Source: Planctomycetaceae bacterium
GTDB taxonomy: Bacteria; Planctomycetota; Phycisphaerae; Phycisphaerales; SM1A02
Length of the DNA: 23,608 bases
Direction: 5' to 3'
NCBI GenBank assembly: GCA_947474205.1
Contig: CANJIC010000002.1
Span: forward strand, 1 to 23,608
The position numbers were made by a program, and so were the translations under genes. Position 1 is the first letter of the stretch; the number at the start of each line of letters is the position of its first letter. Below the pieces are notes generated by a model, which had not been told where the DNA came from, did not search any database, and saw only the letters and a program-made list of their open reading frames with translations. Of this stretch, positions 8,496-16,165 are shown piece after piece.

Positions 8496-9928
8496 TATTT
8501 GTTCTCCCGTCCAAATCCTTGAGTCGCTTTTTCATCCAGTCTCCGTCCAGCTTTATCCAGCACCGTTTGTCTCACGCCAAGTTGCCAACTTGGACGAAGC
8601 GCTTCCATCATGGCGGCCGCATTCTTTCTGCGCGCCATGTCCGCGTTGCGACGTAATTGCATCACTTCGGGGCTTGATGCGATGCTGATTTGACTCTGTC
8701 CAACACCAGGCGGCATGGCGAACACTTCAACTTCGCTTTGGGTCAACACAGTGCGCAACGCATCAAGCCAAAGTTGCCGCGCAAGTTGTTGTGGATTTTG
8801 ATCCCAGGTCTCGCGCAGTCCTTCAATGCGGCGAACGTCCTTTCCTAAATTTGCGGCGATGGCGCTTTGATAGCTCTTCGCTCGATTGATAATGGAACTT
8901 GCCGTACCGCCAATATCTTTCATTTCAAGTCGCTTTCCAATTTCACGCAAAAGCTGATCCGCGCGAACCATTTCGCCCGAGGCCAACACCATCTCGTAGC
9001 CATCGATCAGCTTTAAAATTTGCTCATAATTTGGTCCGGCTGCCGCTAAAAGCAAAGCCGTGGCTTGCTGACGCGCGCGATCAACAACAGTCTTGGCGTC
9101 TTCTTTTCCTGTTTGCACACGGCGAAGAACACTGCGGACCACCAATGGCGCGCTGCGTTCTGGCATCGTTACTTTTTGCAAACGAATTCCACTGGCCATG
9201 CTGTCCAACACGCGTTGTGCCTCCACTTGAACCAAGGCGGCTGGTTGCTCGCGTTGATCAATCAACTCACCTAGCGGAATCTTTGCGATCGCGGTCGTCA
9301 CGCCGCTCGAAAGGGCGATACGAACAATGGCATCTCCCTTTTCAATATCAACCGCTTGTAAAAAACGAACTGGATCTTCAACAACATACTCCGCCAGCAA
9401 TTGAATATGCGCCAAATCCCCGTCCCCGGTGATCACTGTTCCATCCAATCCAGGTTTCAAGGGCGCGGTCACATCCGCGGTATCCATCATCTGTTCAATG
9501 GTCGCATTCTTGGATGACATACGCGGCCAAAATTCAAATCGAAGTTCCACCACTCTTTTTGTTTCAAAGATCGTGATATCCCCAACTGGATATGGCCAAA
9601 ATGGATTCAAGCCCGGGCTTAAAGCCTCTTGCCCGGACTCTCCGGAAATTTTTCCGAAAATTGTCCGAATGCCACTCATGCCCTCTTGAACTGTTTGAAA
9701 TCCGCTGAACAAAAATGTGATAATGAGCCCGACAATCGCCACCTGCAAAAGTCTGTAGGAAAGTCGCAACGCTTCGCCAAGACTTTGATTGGCTGGATCC
9801 ATCGCCTGTCGCATCGCGGCGACCGCTGCGACTGGCGCCGCAACTTCAAATTGCGCGCTGGCACCGCGGCGTGGCGCCTCTGCGCCATCCGATCCATTGA
9901 GTGAAGAGTCTTGGTCTGGATCAGTCAT
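8495..9928 (-). CDS. SPFH/Band-7 (HflK-like) membrane protein, third of three
   Basis: A 477-aa SPFH-domain protein. An acidic and alanine-rich cytoplasmic N-terminus (1-55) leads to one membrane helix (about 58-77), then the Band-7 domain: FQTVQEGMSGIRTIFGKI, the GLNPFWPYPVGDITIF segment like HflK's 'GLHWP.P', a charged strand VVELRFEFWPR, and AHIQLLAEYVVEDPVRFL, equivalent to the v-x-v-x-Y-x-v-x-D strand of HflK and HflC. A helical region follows, including ARQQATALLLAAAGPNYEQILKLIDGYEM, like the HflK/C coiled-coil section. HflK and HflC form ring-shaped cages around FtsH in the inner membrane. The ATG follows the HflC-like stop with no spacer, and an AGGA lies 9 nt upstream. It precedes the ABC ATPase gene by one shared base. 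Confidence 0.85.
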   Translation of the reverse strand: MTDPDQDSSLNGSDGAEAPRRGASAQFEVAAPVAAVAAMRQAMDPANQSLGEALRLSYRLLQVAIVGLIITFLFSGFQTVQEGMSGIRTIFGKISGESGQEALSPGLNPFWPYPVGDITIFETKRVVELRFEFWPRMSSKNATIEQMMDTADVTAPLKPGLDGTVITGDGDLAHIQLLAEYVVEDPVRFLQAVDIEKGDAIVRIALSSGVTTAIAKIPLGELIDQREQPAALVQVEAQRVLDSMASGIRLQKVTMPERSAPLVVRSVLRRVQTGKEDAKTVVDRARQQATALLLAAAGPNYEQILKLIDGYEMVLASGEMVRADQLLREIGKRLEMKDIGGTASSIINRAKSYQSAIAANLGKDVRRIEGLRETWDQNPQQLARQLWLDALRTVLTQSEVEVFAMPPGVGQSQISIASSPEVMQLRRNADMARRKNAAAMMEALRPSWQLGVRQTVLDKAGRRLDEKATQGFGRENK

Positions 9929-10876
9929 TTATTTATTTCCTGAAGGGCTGGACTGTCCCCACGAGGATTTTTGTGAAGGTTGGGGAATACCTTTGGCGTC
10001 AACTGGAGAATCAAGATCCATCATGTGAAATGGCGCCTTGTTCATATCCGTGATGAATGTGGTGCTACCCGTGAGACTCGCTTTAAGCGTGTCGAGCCAC
10101 GCGAGAAAGATTGCCAGATCGGCCTCTTTTTTCATTTGCTCGTAGTAACGCGTTGCCTCTGAATTTCCAACTGCTTCTAGTTCCGCGGCCCACTGTTCTG
10201 AAAAATTACGAATGGTGTCCGCCTGACTTGCGGCCATGCTCTTGATGGCGTCCGCCTCCGCTTGCCCGCGACTTTCCTCAAGATTGGCCAACGTTTCTTG
10301 CACCGCGCTCATTCTCTTCACAACCGCAATTGTGGTCTTTGGCGGCAACACGACTTGGCTCAATCCCACCGTGACAGGCTCAACGCCCACCATTGGATTT
10401 CGCTTGATATCACCCAATAAAGAAGTTTCCGCATCTGGAAGCCGGCTCTTGGATCCAATTAAATCGGTGAATGCAAACTGTCCCACTGCGCCACGAATAC
10501 TGGCGTTCAGTCGGGTCTCAAGTTCTTTATTGGCTGAGTCTAGATTGCCGTAGCCGGTGTAGAACGCCAACGGTGCGTCTGCCTTGGTGTCCACGCGCCA
10601 TAATAAAAAAGCCTTGACAACAACTTGTTGCCCATCTTTGGTCAACACAGTTTCCATGTTGCTCTCTGTCAATTGAAGACGGGTATCCAATTTGGTCACC
10701 TGATCAATGAAGAATGGCGCTTTGAAATGGAGACCAGCTTCTCGAACTATTCCGGACGGCTTGCCAAAGCGGGTGGCGACCGCAACCTCGTGGTAGTTGA
10801 CCGTATAGGTGGTGTTGAACAAAGTCAAAACCATAAGAATAAAAGCGGCCGCGGCAATTGGAAGAGTTTTTGACAT
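9929..10876 (-). CDS. HflC-like SPFH/Band-7 membrane protein
   Basis: A 315-aa protein with an N-terminal signal-anchor helix (4-22) and a Band-7 domain closely resembling HflC: YTVNYHEVAVATRFGKPSG, then GLHFKAPFFIDQVTKLDTRL (49-68), and the TKDGQQVVVKAFLLWRVDTK segment. The C-terminal half is helical, with an EESRGQAEADAIKSMAASQA stretch matching the alanine/glutamate-rich coil of HflC. HflC with HflK modulates FtsH proteolysis in E. coli. No ftsH is in this window. GAGGAA lies 9 nt before the ATG. It follows the 719-aa SPFH gene by 17 nt and abuts the third SPFH gene, so the three are one transcription unit. True orthology to HflC is likely but not proven. Confidence 0.88.
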   Translation of the reverse strand: MSKTLPIAAAAFILMVLTLFNTTYTVNYHEVAVATRFGKPSGIVREAGLHFKAPFFIDQVTKLDTRLQLTESNMETVLTKDGQQVVVKAFLLWRVDTKADAPLAFYTGYGNLDSANKELETRLNASIRGAVGQFAFTDLIGSKSRLPDAETSLLGDIKRNPMVGVEPVTVGLSQVVLPPKTTIAVVKRMSAVQETLANLEESRGQAEADAIKSMAASQADTIRNFSEQWAAELEAVGNSEATRYYEQMKKEADLAIFLAWLDTLKASLTGSTTFITDMNKAPFHMMDLDSPVDAKGIPQPSQKSSWGQSSPSGNK

Positions 10877-10893
10877 GATGTTTCGTTCCTCAA

Positions 10894-13053
10894 TTACTGA
10901 TCAGATTTCTTCTCGACATAATCAGCCAAGTTGAAACCAACTTCTGGCTGTTGCATTTGAATATCAACACGAATTCGATTTGGATCTACCCCTAAAACAT
11001 ATTTTTGACGGACAGCCGAGATGCTTCGGGAAAGAGTCTCCATTAATTTTCGCTGCATGAATAATTCGGTCGCCGTGTGATAGGCGCCCGCCTGGCCCAA
11101 TACTTCACTTGCGGTGATTTTCGCATTTAAATGTAATTCCCAACGTCGCGCCCGAGCGCGTTTGATCTGTGTTGCCACCTGGCCGCGGGTTGACACCAGT
11201 ATGTTTTCAACGGCGATACGTGCGGCCTGTGTTTCCGAGGCAGTTTCACCTTTCTCACGCATAGTCTCTCGCCATAGTTGAATAGCTTCAACCGCCTGAG
11301 AAGCCAATCGAGCATCGCCTAGCAAGGCTGCCATGGTGTTGTTGGCTATGCGTTGCGCTTCCTCTTTCACCTTGCGCGCATTCTGCGTGTCCATTGAAAG
11401 TTCCTCATACAGTGCGGCCGATGCGCCTGGAGGACGCAACGCAGGAATTTGAATGCTTACGACTTCTACCCCGGTGCCTTGGCCATCGAATGATTTTTGA
11501 ATGCGCTCACGAAGCGCGGTTGCCATGGCGGCTCCACTTGGACTCAGAACTTCGTCCAGTGGCCTGGTCGACAAATATTGACACACTTCTCGACGGCATA
11601 TTTCACGTAAAATAACTTCGCGCATTTCAATACCAGCCCGACGAATCTTGGTGTCGCTTGCAAAATTCAACCACGGAAGCAATCCGTCTGATTGAATGCG
11701 CCAGATTAAAACCAAATCGGCATCCACAAGGGCAAATCGATCGCTGATGCCTTTGGCCGCGGCTTCGCTATTGAAATCAACTCCAATTGGCGGCGCAAGC
11801 GGTGACAAAACCGCGGCTGCTTCACTACCAGTTCCAAGATCTTTTTGCACCTCGACAGCAAGATTGGGAGCCGCCACCAAATACGATGCGCGCTCAGACT
11901 CCGCGTCGGCGGGGTCGCCCCACAGATTAATTTTGCCAACTTTCAAATTGCTCGCCTGCAGGGGAAGCGCGTGAACTTGCGCGATGTCAACCACCTCAGC
12001 GGTTTCAATTGGCCACGGCAATTTCCACATCAGTTCGCCTTGGTACACGCGCCCGGCGATTGATCCACCACGAAGCCGCACGGATTGTTCCCCTGGACCA
12101 ACCACAACGATGCAGCTGAGACCAAGAAGCGCTAGCACCCCAATCGCCAGCAACGCGCCACTGCTGCGAAGCAACAGTTTGTAACCCCAACTTGAAGTGA
12201 TGTCGAAACCAAACTGATAATTGACGGCTTCGTTGATGCCTCGAACCAAATTGTCCGGCGCCGCCAACAATCCAAGCACGCGACTATCAAACGCCGGGCG
12301 CGGAATTTCATTGGCACGCCGAGGACGATAGAGGTTCAACGTCCAATTTAAAAATATTTCAATCGCCAAAGCCATTTGGAACCCGGCAATTCCAAGAGCC
12401 ATCCATTCAATAATGAAGGGCCGTTGAAAAACATGAAAGACAATTCCAACGGCCGCGGCCAGCATGACAAGCGCGCTGCTCACCATGAATCCAGCGCCAC
12501 CACGCAAATTGTTCCACGCTGGCTGCTTTGACATTCCCGCTACAAATCGCGCGAAAATAAAAGCCGCAAGGGAAAGCCCTAGGCACACCGCAAGTTGCCA
12601 ACCCAAAACGGAACCGACTGAAAATGCGACGCCATCTGGTCCCGGATCCTGCATGTCACGCAAACGCGCCCAATTCCACATTCCAAGACCAAACAGCAAA
12701 AGCGCCACCGCCAAACTTGAAAGCGGCATAAGCCAACGATGCATCTGGCCAAGTCTTCGTGCGGCGACTTCTTGATCAATAGCCGACCGCTCAAATATTG
12801 TTTCACCACGGGAATTGGCAAGCTCTTCTCGTTCAAGCGATTCAAGTCGTTCCAGTCGATGCTGGTGAAACACGACCGCCAAAGCCGCCCAAACAGGAAT
12901 TCCGCAAAGCACCATTGTGGAAGCCACAACAAGGGTGGTGTCCCCCGCAATCCGTCCGAACAACAACAGCGCAATACCTATGGAAAACTGTAAACAAAAA
13001 CCAAGAATTGAAACTCGGCTGGCTTGTTGATAAGAAAAGTGATCGATTCTCAT
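10894..13053 (-). CDS. Large HflK-like SPFH protein with about seven N-terminal membrane helices
   Basis: A 719-aa protein in two parts. Residues 1-317 hold about seven membrane helices (14-33, 40-62, 109-127, 147-170, 189-208, 217-237, 296-317). The last helix leads into an SPFH domain: CIVVVGPGEQSVRLRGGSIA, then YQGELMWKLPWPIETAEVVD, which matches HflK's 'PGlhw..P.piE.v..v'. The strand FALVDADLVLIWRIQ and a C-terminal helical region (ELSMDTQNARKVKEEAQRIANN and beyond) complete an HflK-like layout. Ordinary HflK is about 400 aa with one membrane helix, so this is an enlarged form. An insertion of about 50 residues separates the first strands from the VDADLVLIW strand. It is the first gene of the minus operon and diverges from the second permease. 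Its start ATG has no strong Shine-Dalgarno. Confidence 0.87.
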   Translation of the reverse strand: MRIDHFSYQQASRVSILGFCLQFSIGIALLLFGRIAGDTTLVVASTMVLCGIPVWAALAVVFHQHRLERLESLEREELANSRGETIFERSAIDQEVAARRLGQMHRWLMPLSSLAVALLLFGLGMWNWARLRDMQDPGPDGVAFSVGSVLGWQLAVCLGLSLAAFIFARFVAGMSKQPAWNNLRGGAGFMVSSALVMLAAAVGIVFHVFQRPFIIEWMALGIAGFQMALAIEIFLNWTLNLYRPRRANEIPRPAFDSRVLGLLAAPDNLVRGINEAVNYQFGFDITSSWGYKLLLRSSGALLAIGVLALLGLSCIVVVGPGEQSVRLRGGSIAGRVYQGELMWKLPWPIETAEVVDIAQVHALPLQASNLKVGKINLWGDPADAESERASYLVAAPNLAVEVQKDLGTGSEAAAVLSPLAPPIGVDFNSEAAAKGISDRFALVDADLVLIWRIQSDGLLPWLNFASDTKIRRAGIEMREVILREICRREVCQYLSTRPLDEVLSPSGAAMATALRERIQKSFDGQGTGVEVVSIQIPALRPPGASAALYEELSMDTQNARKVKEEAQRIANNTMAALLGDARLASQAVEAIQLWRETMREKGETASETQAARIAVENILVSTRGQVATQIKRARARRWELHLNAKITASEVLGQAGAYHTATELFMQRKLMETLSRSISAVRQKYVLGVDPNRIRVDIQMQQPEVGFNLADYVEKKSDQ

Positions 13054-13192
13054 AGGGACTGACTTTGGTTGGCAAATGGTATCTCAGAGATGCCCGTTGT
13101 GTGAGAAAATTTCATACGCAAATGTCTCTATTGAGTTCGCCATTGCGCTAGTCTTGACGAACAATTTCGCGCAGACTACCGAAAGAATAAAC
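13054..13192. promoter_or_regulatory. Divergent intergenic region between the SPFH operon and the second permease
   Basis: This 139-bp gap must carry the start signals for both the long minus-strand operon and the plus-strand permease. A TTGACG hexamer on the plus strand (13154-13159) resembles a -35 box, but the hexamer at the right distance (TACCGA, 13177-13182) is a poor -10. On the minus strand I see no convincing promoter pair. I note the region as regulatory because of gene orientation, not because of clear motifs. Confidence 0.4.
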
Positions 13193-14230
13193 ATGGCTTG
13201 GATTGACAAACTACTTGCCTTGACTAAAAATACGCTGCTTGAATGCATTCGACAACCAGTCGTTTTAGCGACTGCAATTGTTGGAATGTTACTTATTTTG
13301 TTGTCCGTGCCGTTCAGCGCATTCACCATGGAAGATGATCAACGCATGTTCGTTGATATTGGACTCTCCACTATTTTCATGTGCGGGGTGATCTTGTCCG
13401 CATTTCTAGCGACTGGAGTGGTCAACCGCGAAATCGAAAATCGAACCGTGCTCACCGTCATCAGCAAACCAGTGCCGAGACCGTTGTTTGTGCTTGGAAA
13501 ATTTCTGGGCGTCTCCAGTGTTCTTCTCATTGTCACGATGTGGCTTGGATTGATTTTCATGTTGACCGAGTTGCACGGAACCTTGCCCACGGTGACCACG
13601 CCCTACAACCAGCCTGTACTCACATTTGGGTTTGCCGCGTTGGTCATTATGTTCGCCGCCGGAGTCTGGTGCAATTTTTTATATGAATGGAATTTTGGGG
13701 CAACCGTCATCACGCTCGGATTACCGCTGTTCATGCTGGCATATTGCGTCTGTCTCATATTTAAACCAGACTGGGCCAAGGCGGAAATAGCAACGACATT
13801 CAAGCCCAATCTGTGGAAGGCTCTTGGCATGTTGATGGTTGCGGAACTTGTCTTGGGCGCGATCGCGGTGGCAGTGAGCACCAGGCTTGGACAAGTGCTC
13901 ACGCTGGCAACCGTGTTGGCCACATTTCTGTGTGGCATGCTTAGCGACTGGCTCTTTGCCCGCAAATTGCAGCAACTTTCTGATTTAATGGGAAAGCTGC
14001 CCGCCGCGGATCAATCGTGGCATGATTCCATGCATTTGGAGTGGGGTTTCTACAAGGCCATGCAATCGGTGGTTCCAAATTTTCAACTTTTTTGGCTTAG
14101 CGACGCGCTAACGCAAAAGAAAAATATTGGATTTGAATACATTGCCACGGTGGTGCCCTACGGATTTGTATTGATTGTGATGGCGTTGGCTCTGGGAACA
14201 TTTCTGTTTCAGCGCCGCGAAGTGGGTTGA
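13193..14230 (+). CDS. ABC-2 type transporter permease (second, short)
   Basis: A 345-aa membrane protein with about eight helices (22-40, 57-76, 104-125, 143-162, 168-190, 210-228, 233-252, 321-341). The loop EIENRTVLTVISKPVPRPLF, running on to VLGKFLG (80-106), is the ABC-2 permease signature. It lines up without gaps with residues 286-312 of the 679-aa permease on the other strand (E-I-x-x-R, K-P, R, G-K, G). Frame extension upstream to 13076 is possible, but the ATG at 13193 (MAWIDK) gives the normal start of the family. No ATPase gene accompanies it. It may share the ATPase encoded at 7302-8495 or use one elsewhere (inference). A soluble loop lies at about 255-315. Confidence 0.87.
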   Translation: MAWIDKLLALTKNTLLECIRQPVVLATAIVGMLLILLSVPFSAFTMEDDQRMFVDIGLSTIFMCGVILSAFLATGVVNREIENRTVLTVISKPVPRPLFVLGKFLGVSSVLLIVTMWLGLIFMLTELHGTLPTVTTPYNQPVLTFGFAALVIMFAAGVWCNFLYEWNFGATVITLGLPLFMLAYCVCLIFKPDWAKAEIATTFKPNLWKALGMLMVAELVLGAIAVAVSTRLGQVLTLATVLATFLCGMLSDWLFARKLQQLSDLMGKLPAADQSWHDSMHLEWGFYKAMQSVVPNFQLFWLSDALTQKKNIGFEYIATVVPYGFVLIVMALALGTFLFQRREVG

Positions 14231-14242
14231 ACGCGTGACGGC

Positions 14243-14257
14243 TGCGCCATGGGCGCA
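14243..14257. other. Short perfect inverted repeat after the second permease
   Basis: TGCGCC and GGCGCA pair across a 3-nt loop, 13 nt after the permease stop and in the 98-bp gap between convergent genes. There is no following T-run, so it is at best a weak terminator. I see nothing else in this gap. Confidence 0.25.
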
Positions 14258-14328
14258 CGAATGAATGCGCTTGGCGACGGATTGCCTTGTATTCACTTTG
14301 CGTTCAAAGCAATTTCACTCTGCTTGAT

Positions 14329-14895
14329 TCAATGTGTCCACAAGGCGACTTCTTCTTTGCGCTTTGCGCCCAACAGAAATATGCCAAAGACAAGCGGCGG
14401 AAGAATGCCCATGAGCCCGCCGCAACCCGCCTGTGCGTACCACATTCCCTTGAGCATTTCTGGAGTCACTGCCGATGCCGGCATATTTTGTTTTTCCATT
14501 TGCGCCAGCATGGTGCGTTTCATCCATGCCTGCATGTCATCACGCTTGGTGATTTGCATGGTGAGTCCGGCCACATTGATCACAAGCGCAAGAACCACCC
14601 ACCACTTCGCCATGGAATAACCGCGGCGCATTTTCTTGCGCAGATACCAGCCACTCAGCGCTCCCAGAGTTGTAACCGCTGTTCCACAGATCAACATCAT
14701 TCGAAACGCCGCCACCATCCAGTCAGGGAGACCTTGATAAGTCTCGACCGCCAATGATTTGTTGGCAAAACCCCAGATGGCAAAAATGATGCCTACAACC
14801 CCCCAAATCAGCATGATCCAACCAAGAATGGTTGGCCATTTCGTGGGCGTTGGCGGCAGAAACGGATCTTCAACTTCGGTGAATAGTTGGGACAT
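14329..14895 (-). CDS. Hypothetical 4-TM membrane protein
   Basis: A 188-aa protein with a short acidic, proline-rich N-terminus (MSQLFTEVEDPFLPPTP) and about four membrane helices (20-43, 60-84, 96-112, 155-175). Between helices 3 and 4 lies a soluble segment with several methionines (MQAWMKRTMLAQMEKQNMP). No family is recognised. I chose the ATG at 14895: a TTG at 14922 would add nine residues but lies in the loop of a hairpin. The gene follows the NfeD-like protease gene by 51 nt in the same direction and so may be the last gene of that operon. It could be an accessory of the protease pair, though nothing in its own sequence says so. Confidence 0.75.
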   Translation of the reverse strand: MSQLFTEVEDPFLPPTPTKWPTILGWIMLIWGVVGIIFAIWGFANKSLAVETYQGLPDWMVAAFRMMLICGTAVTTLGALSGWYLRKKMRRGYSMAKWWVVLALVINVAGLTMQITKRDDMQAWMKRTMLAQMEKQNMPASAVTPEMLKGMWYAQAGCGGLMGILPPLVFGIFLLGAKRKEEVALWTH

Positions 14896-14911
14896 GTCCG
14901 CAATGTACCAA

Positions 14912-14936
14912 TTGCGCTGCAAATGAAACAGCGCAA
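14912..14936 (-). other. Hairpin between protease gene and 4-TM gene
   Basis: A perfect 8-bp inverted repeat (TTGCGCTG / CAGCGCAA) with a 9-nt loop lies in the 51-nt gap after the NfeD-like gene and 16 nt before the ATG of the 4-TM gene. No U-run follows on the minus strand, so a classic terminator is unlikely. It could be a partial terminator, an RNA-stability element for the upstream message, or a structure affecting translation of the last gene. Confidence 0.45.
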
Positions 14937-14946
14937 CGCGATTGAA

Positions 14947-16134
14947 TTATTTTCCCTTGCGCGCCTCTACCAATTGCTGCTTCATTTCTTTTTTCAAGCG
15001 CTCGAAAGCCTGCTTCACAATTGGGGCTTTCACTTTCGCTTTTTGAAAGCCGGCGAATAGGTCCTCGTATTTTTGGGCTTCCGCTGGAATGAGTGGACCA
15101 CCGCCTTCATACCCCATGGCAACCGGCTCACATTTTTCCCAAATGCGCAACATCTCGTCGAGCAATTTCAACCGTTCTGAAATTTGACTAACGTCTCCTT
15201 GACTCGCGCCTTTAATATCCCATTCCGTTAAAATTCGCGCGCGCGCCTTGGTTGAGTCTGCAATAGTTTTTTCCCACGCATCTCCAACCTTCTTGCCAAG
15301 TGGGTTGACCACATAGGAATTGGTTTTTAACTGCATGATCTTGAACAATTCCTCCTCAGTGTCTGCGGTTCCTTGCGAGAACCCGCAATCCAGCGCCACA
15401 TCCTCGGTAAATGTGAGATTGTCTTTGTCATCACTGAGCATGTGCTCCCCGGTGTCGTTGTCAAAAAATGTCACCTTGCCACTCTTTGCGTCCTTGGTGT
15501 AACTAACGACCAATGGCGAATACACCATGCAACGACCCACTTGCGCGTTGCGTCCCGCGCCCTCTGATACTTCGGCGACGCGAGCGATCCATGCCTCAAG
15601 TTCTTTTCCTTGGGCACTTTTGTCACCCGCGAACATGGTGATGGAGCCAAGCGAACCAGTCTTCATGAAATAAATTTCGCGACAATGCATGGCGGTGAAG
15701 GCTGCGCCAGAAATAGCCTCTTCAATCCATGCCACAACCCGATGCTTGTCACGCATGCGACTTAAAGTTTCAGCAATTTCATCGCCTTCAGTCACCAAAC
15801 CTCCACCAGAATTAATGCGGATGACAATGATTTGCCCAGGGCCAAACTTGTCGGCTTCCTTCTCAATTTTTTCCATCTCCTGATGGCGCAAGCCAACTCC
15901 CACCATTCCGCCAAGCGGAAGAATGAATGCTTGGCGGCGAGTATCTTTTTCTCCCGCGCCAAGTTTTGTGGCGTCAGACTTGGCAGCGCTTGAACTTGCG
16001 TCCGCGGGTTTGGCAACTGGTACTGCCGGCGCTTTTTTCGGATCCGTACTGGGTGGACTGGCTGGTTTCGTTTGAGCGACAGCGATACTTGATACAACGG
16101 CGAGGGCGAATAGTGTTGTTGAAATATATTTCAT
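14947..16134 (-). CDS. Secreted ClpP-fold serine protease, NfeD/SppA-like
   Basis: A 395-aa protein with a signal peptide (MKYISTTLFALAVVSSIAVA, cleavage probably before Q21), a Pro/Ala/Lys/Ser-rich linker (22-65) and a ClpP/crotonase-fold domain. IVIRINSGGGLVTEGDEI (103-120) is the oxyanion-loop strand. EEAISGAAFTAMHCREIYF (138-156) places S142 at the nucleophile position of NfeD proteases (Ser to the Tyr of 'EIY' is 13 residues in both). K177 in QGKELEAW, with the downstream GAGRN, matches the NfeD lysine region, giving a probable Ser142/Lys177 dyad. NfeD-class enzymes cleave hydrophobic membrane-protein segments and pair with SPFH proteins. Unlike full-length NfeD there is no C-terminal membrane or OB domain. 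The start at 16134 has AGGA 9 nt upstream. An earlier GTG at 16179 would bury the signal peptide. Confidence 0.8.
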   Translation of the reverse strand: MKYISTTLFALAVVSSIAVAQTKPASPPSTDPKKAPAVPVAKPADASSSAAKSDATKLGAGEKDTRRQAFILPLGGMVGVGLRHQEMEKIEKEADKFGPGQIIVIRINSGGGLVTEGDEIAETLSRMRDKHRVVAWIEEAISGAAFTAMHCREIYFMKTGSLGSITMFAGDKSAQGKELEAWIARVAEVSEGAGRNAQVGRCMVYSPLVVSYTKDAKSGKVTFFDNDTGEHMLSDDKDNLTFTEDVALDCGFSQGTADTEEELFKIMQLKTNSYVVNPLGKKVGDAWEKTIADSTKARARILTEWDIKGASQGDVSQISERLKLLDEMLRIWEKCEPVAMGYEGGGPLIPAEAQKYEDLFAGFQKAKVKAPIVKQAFERLKKEMKQQLVEARKGK

Positions 16135-16165
16135 AAGAACATTCCTACATGAAAAGAAGACTGCG

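Noticed and set aside
8899..9432. 177-codon open frame on the plus strand
   Set aside because: It is opposite the third SPFH gene. The translation is Arg/His/Pro-rich, typical of an antisense shadow.
13154..13182. Full sigma-70 promoter for the second permease
   Set aside because: The TTGACG hexamer is good but the matching -10 (TACCGA) is poor and would leave almost no leader.
14243..14257. Rho-independent terminator for the second permease
   Set aside because: The 6-bp stem is short and no T-run follows, so I list it only as an inverted repeat.
14249..14757. Two overlapping plus-strand open frames after the second permease
   Set aside because: They are complementary to the 4-TM protein gene and rich in Cys, His and Ser. 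The minus-strand reading gives proper membrane helices.
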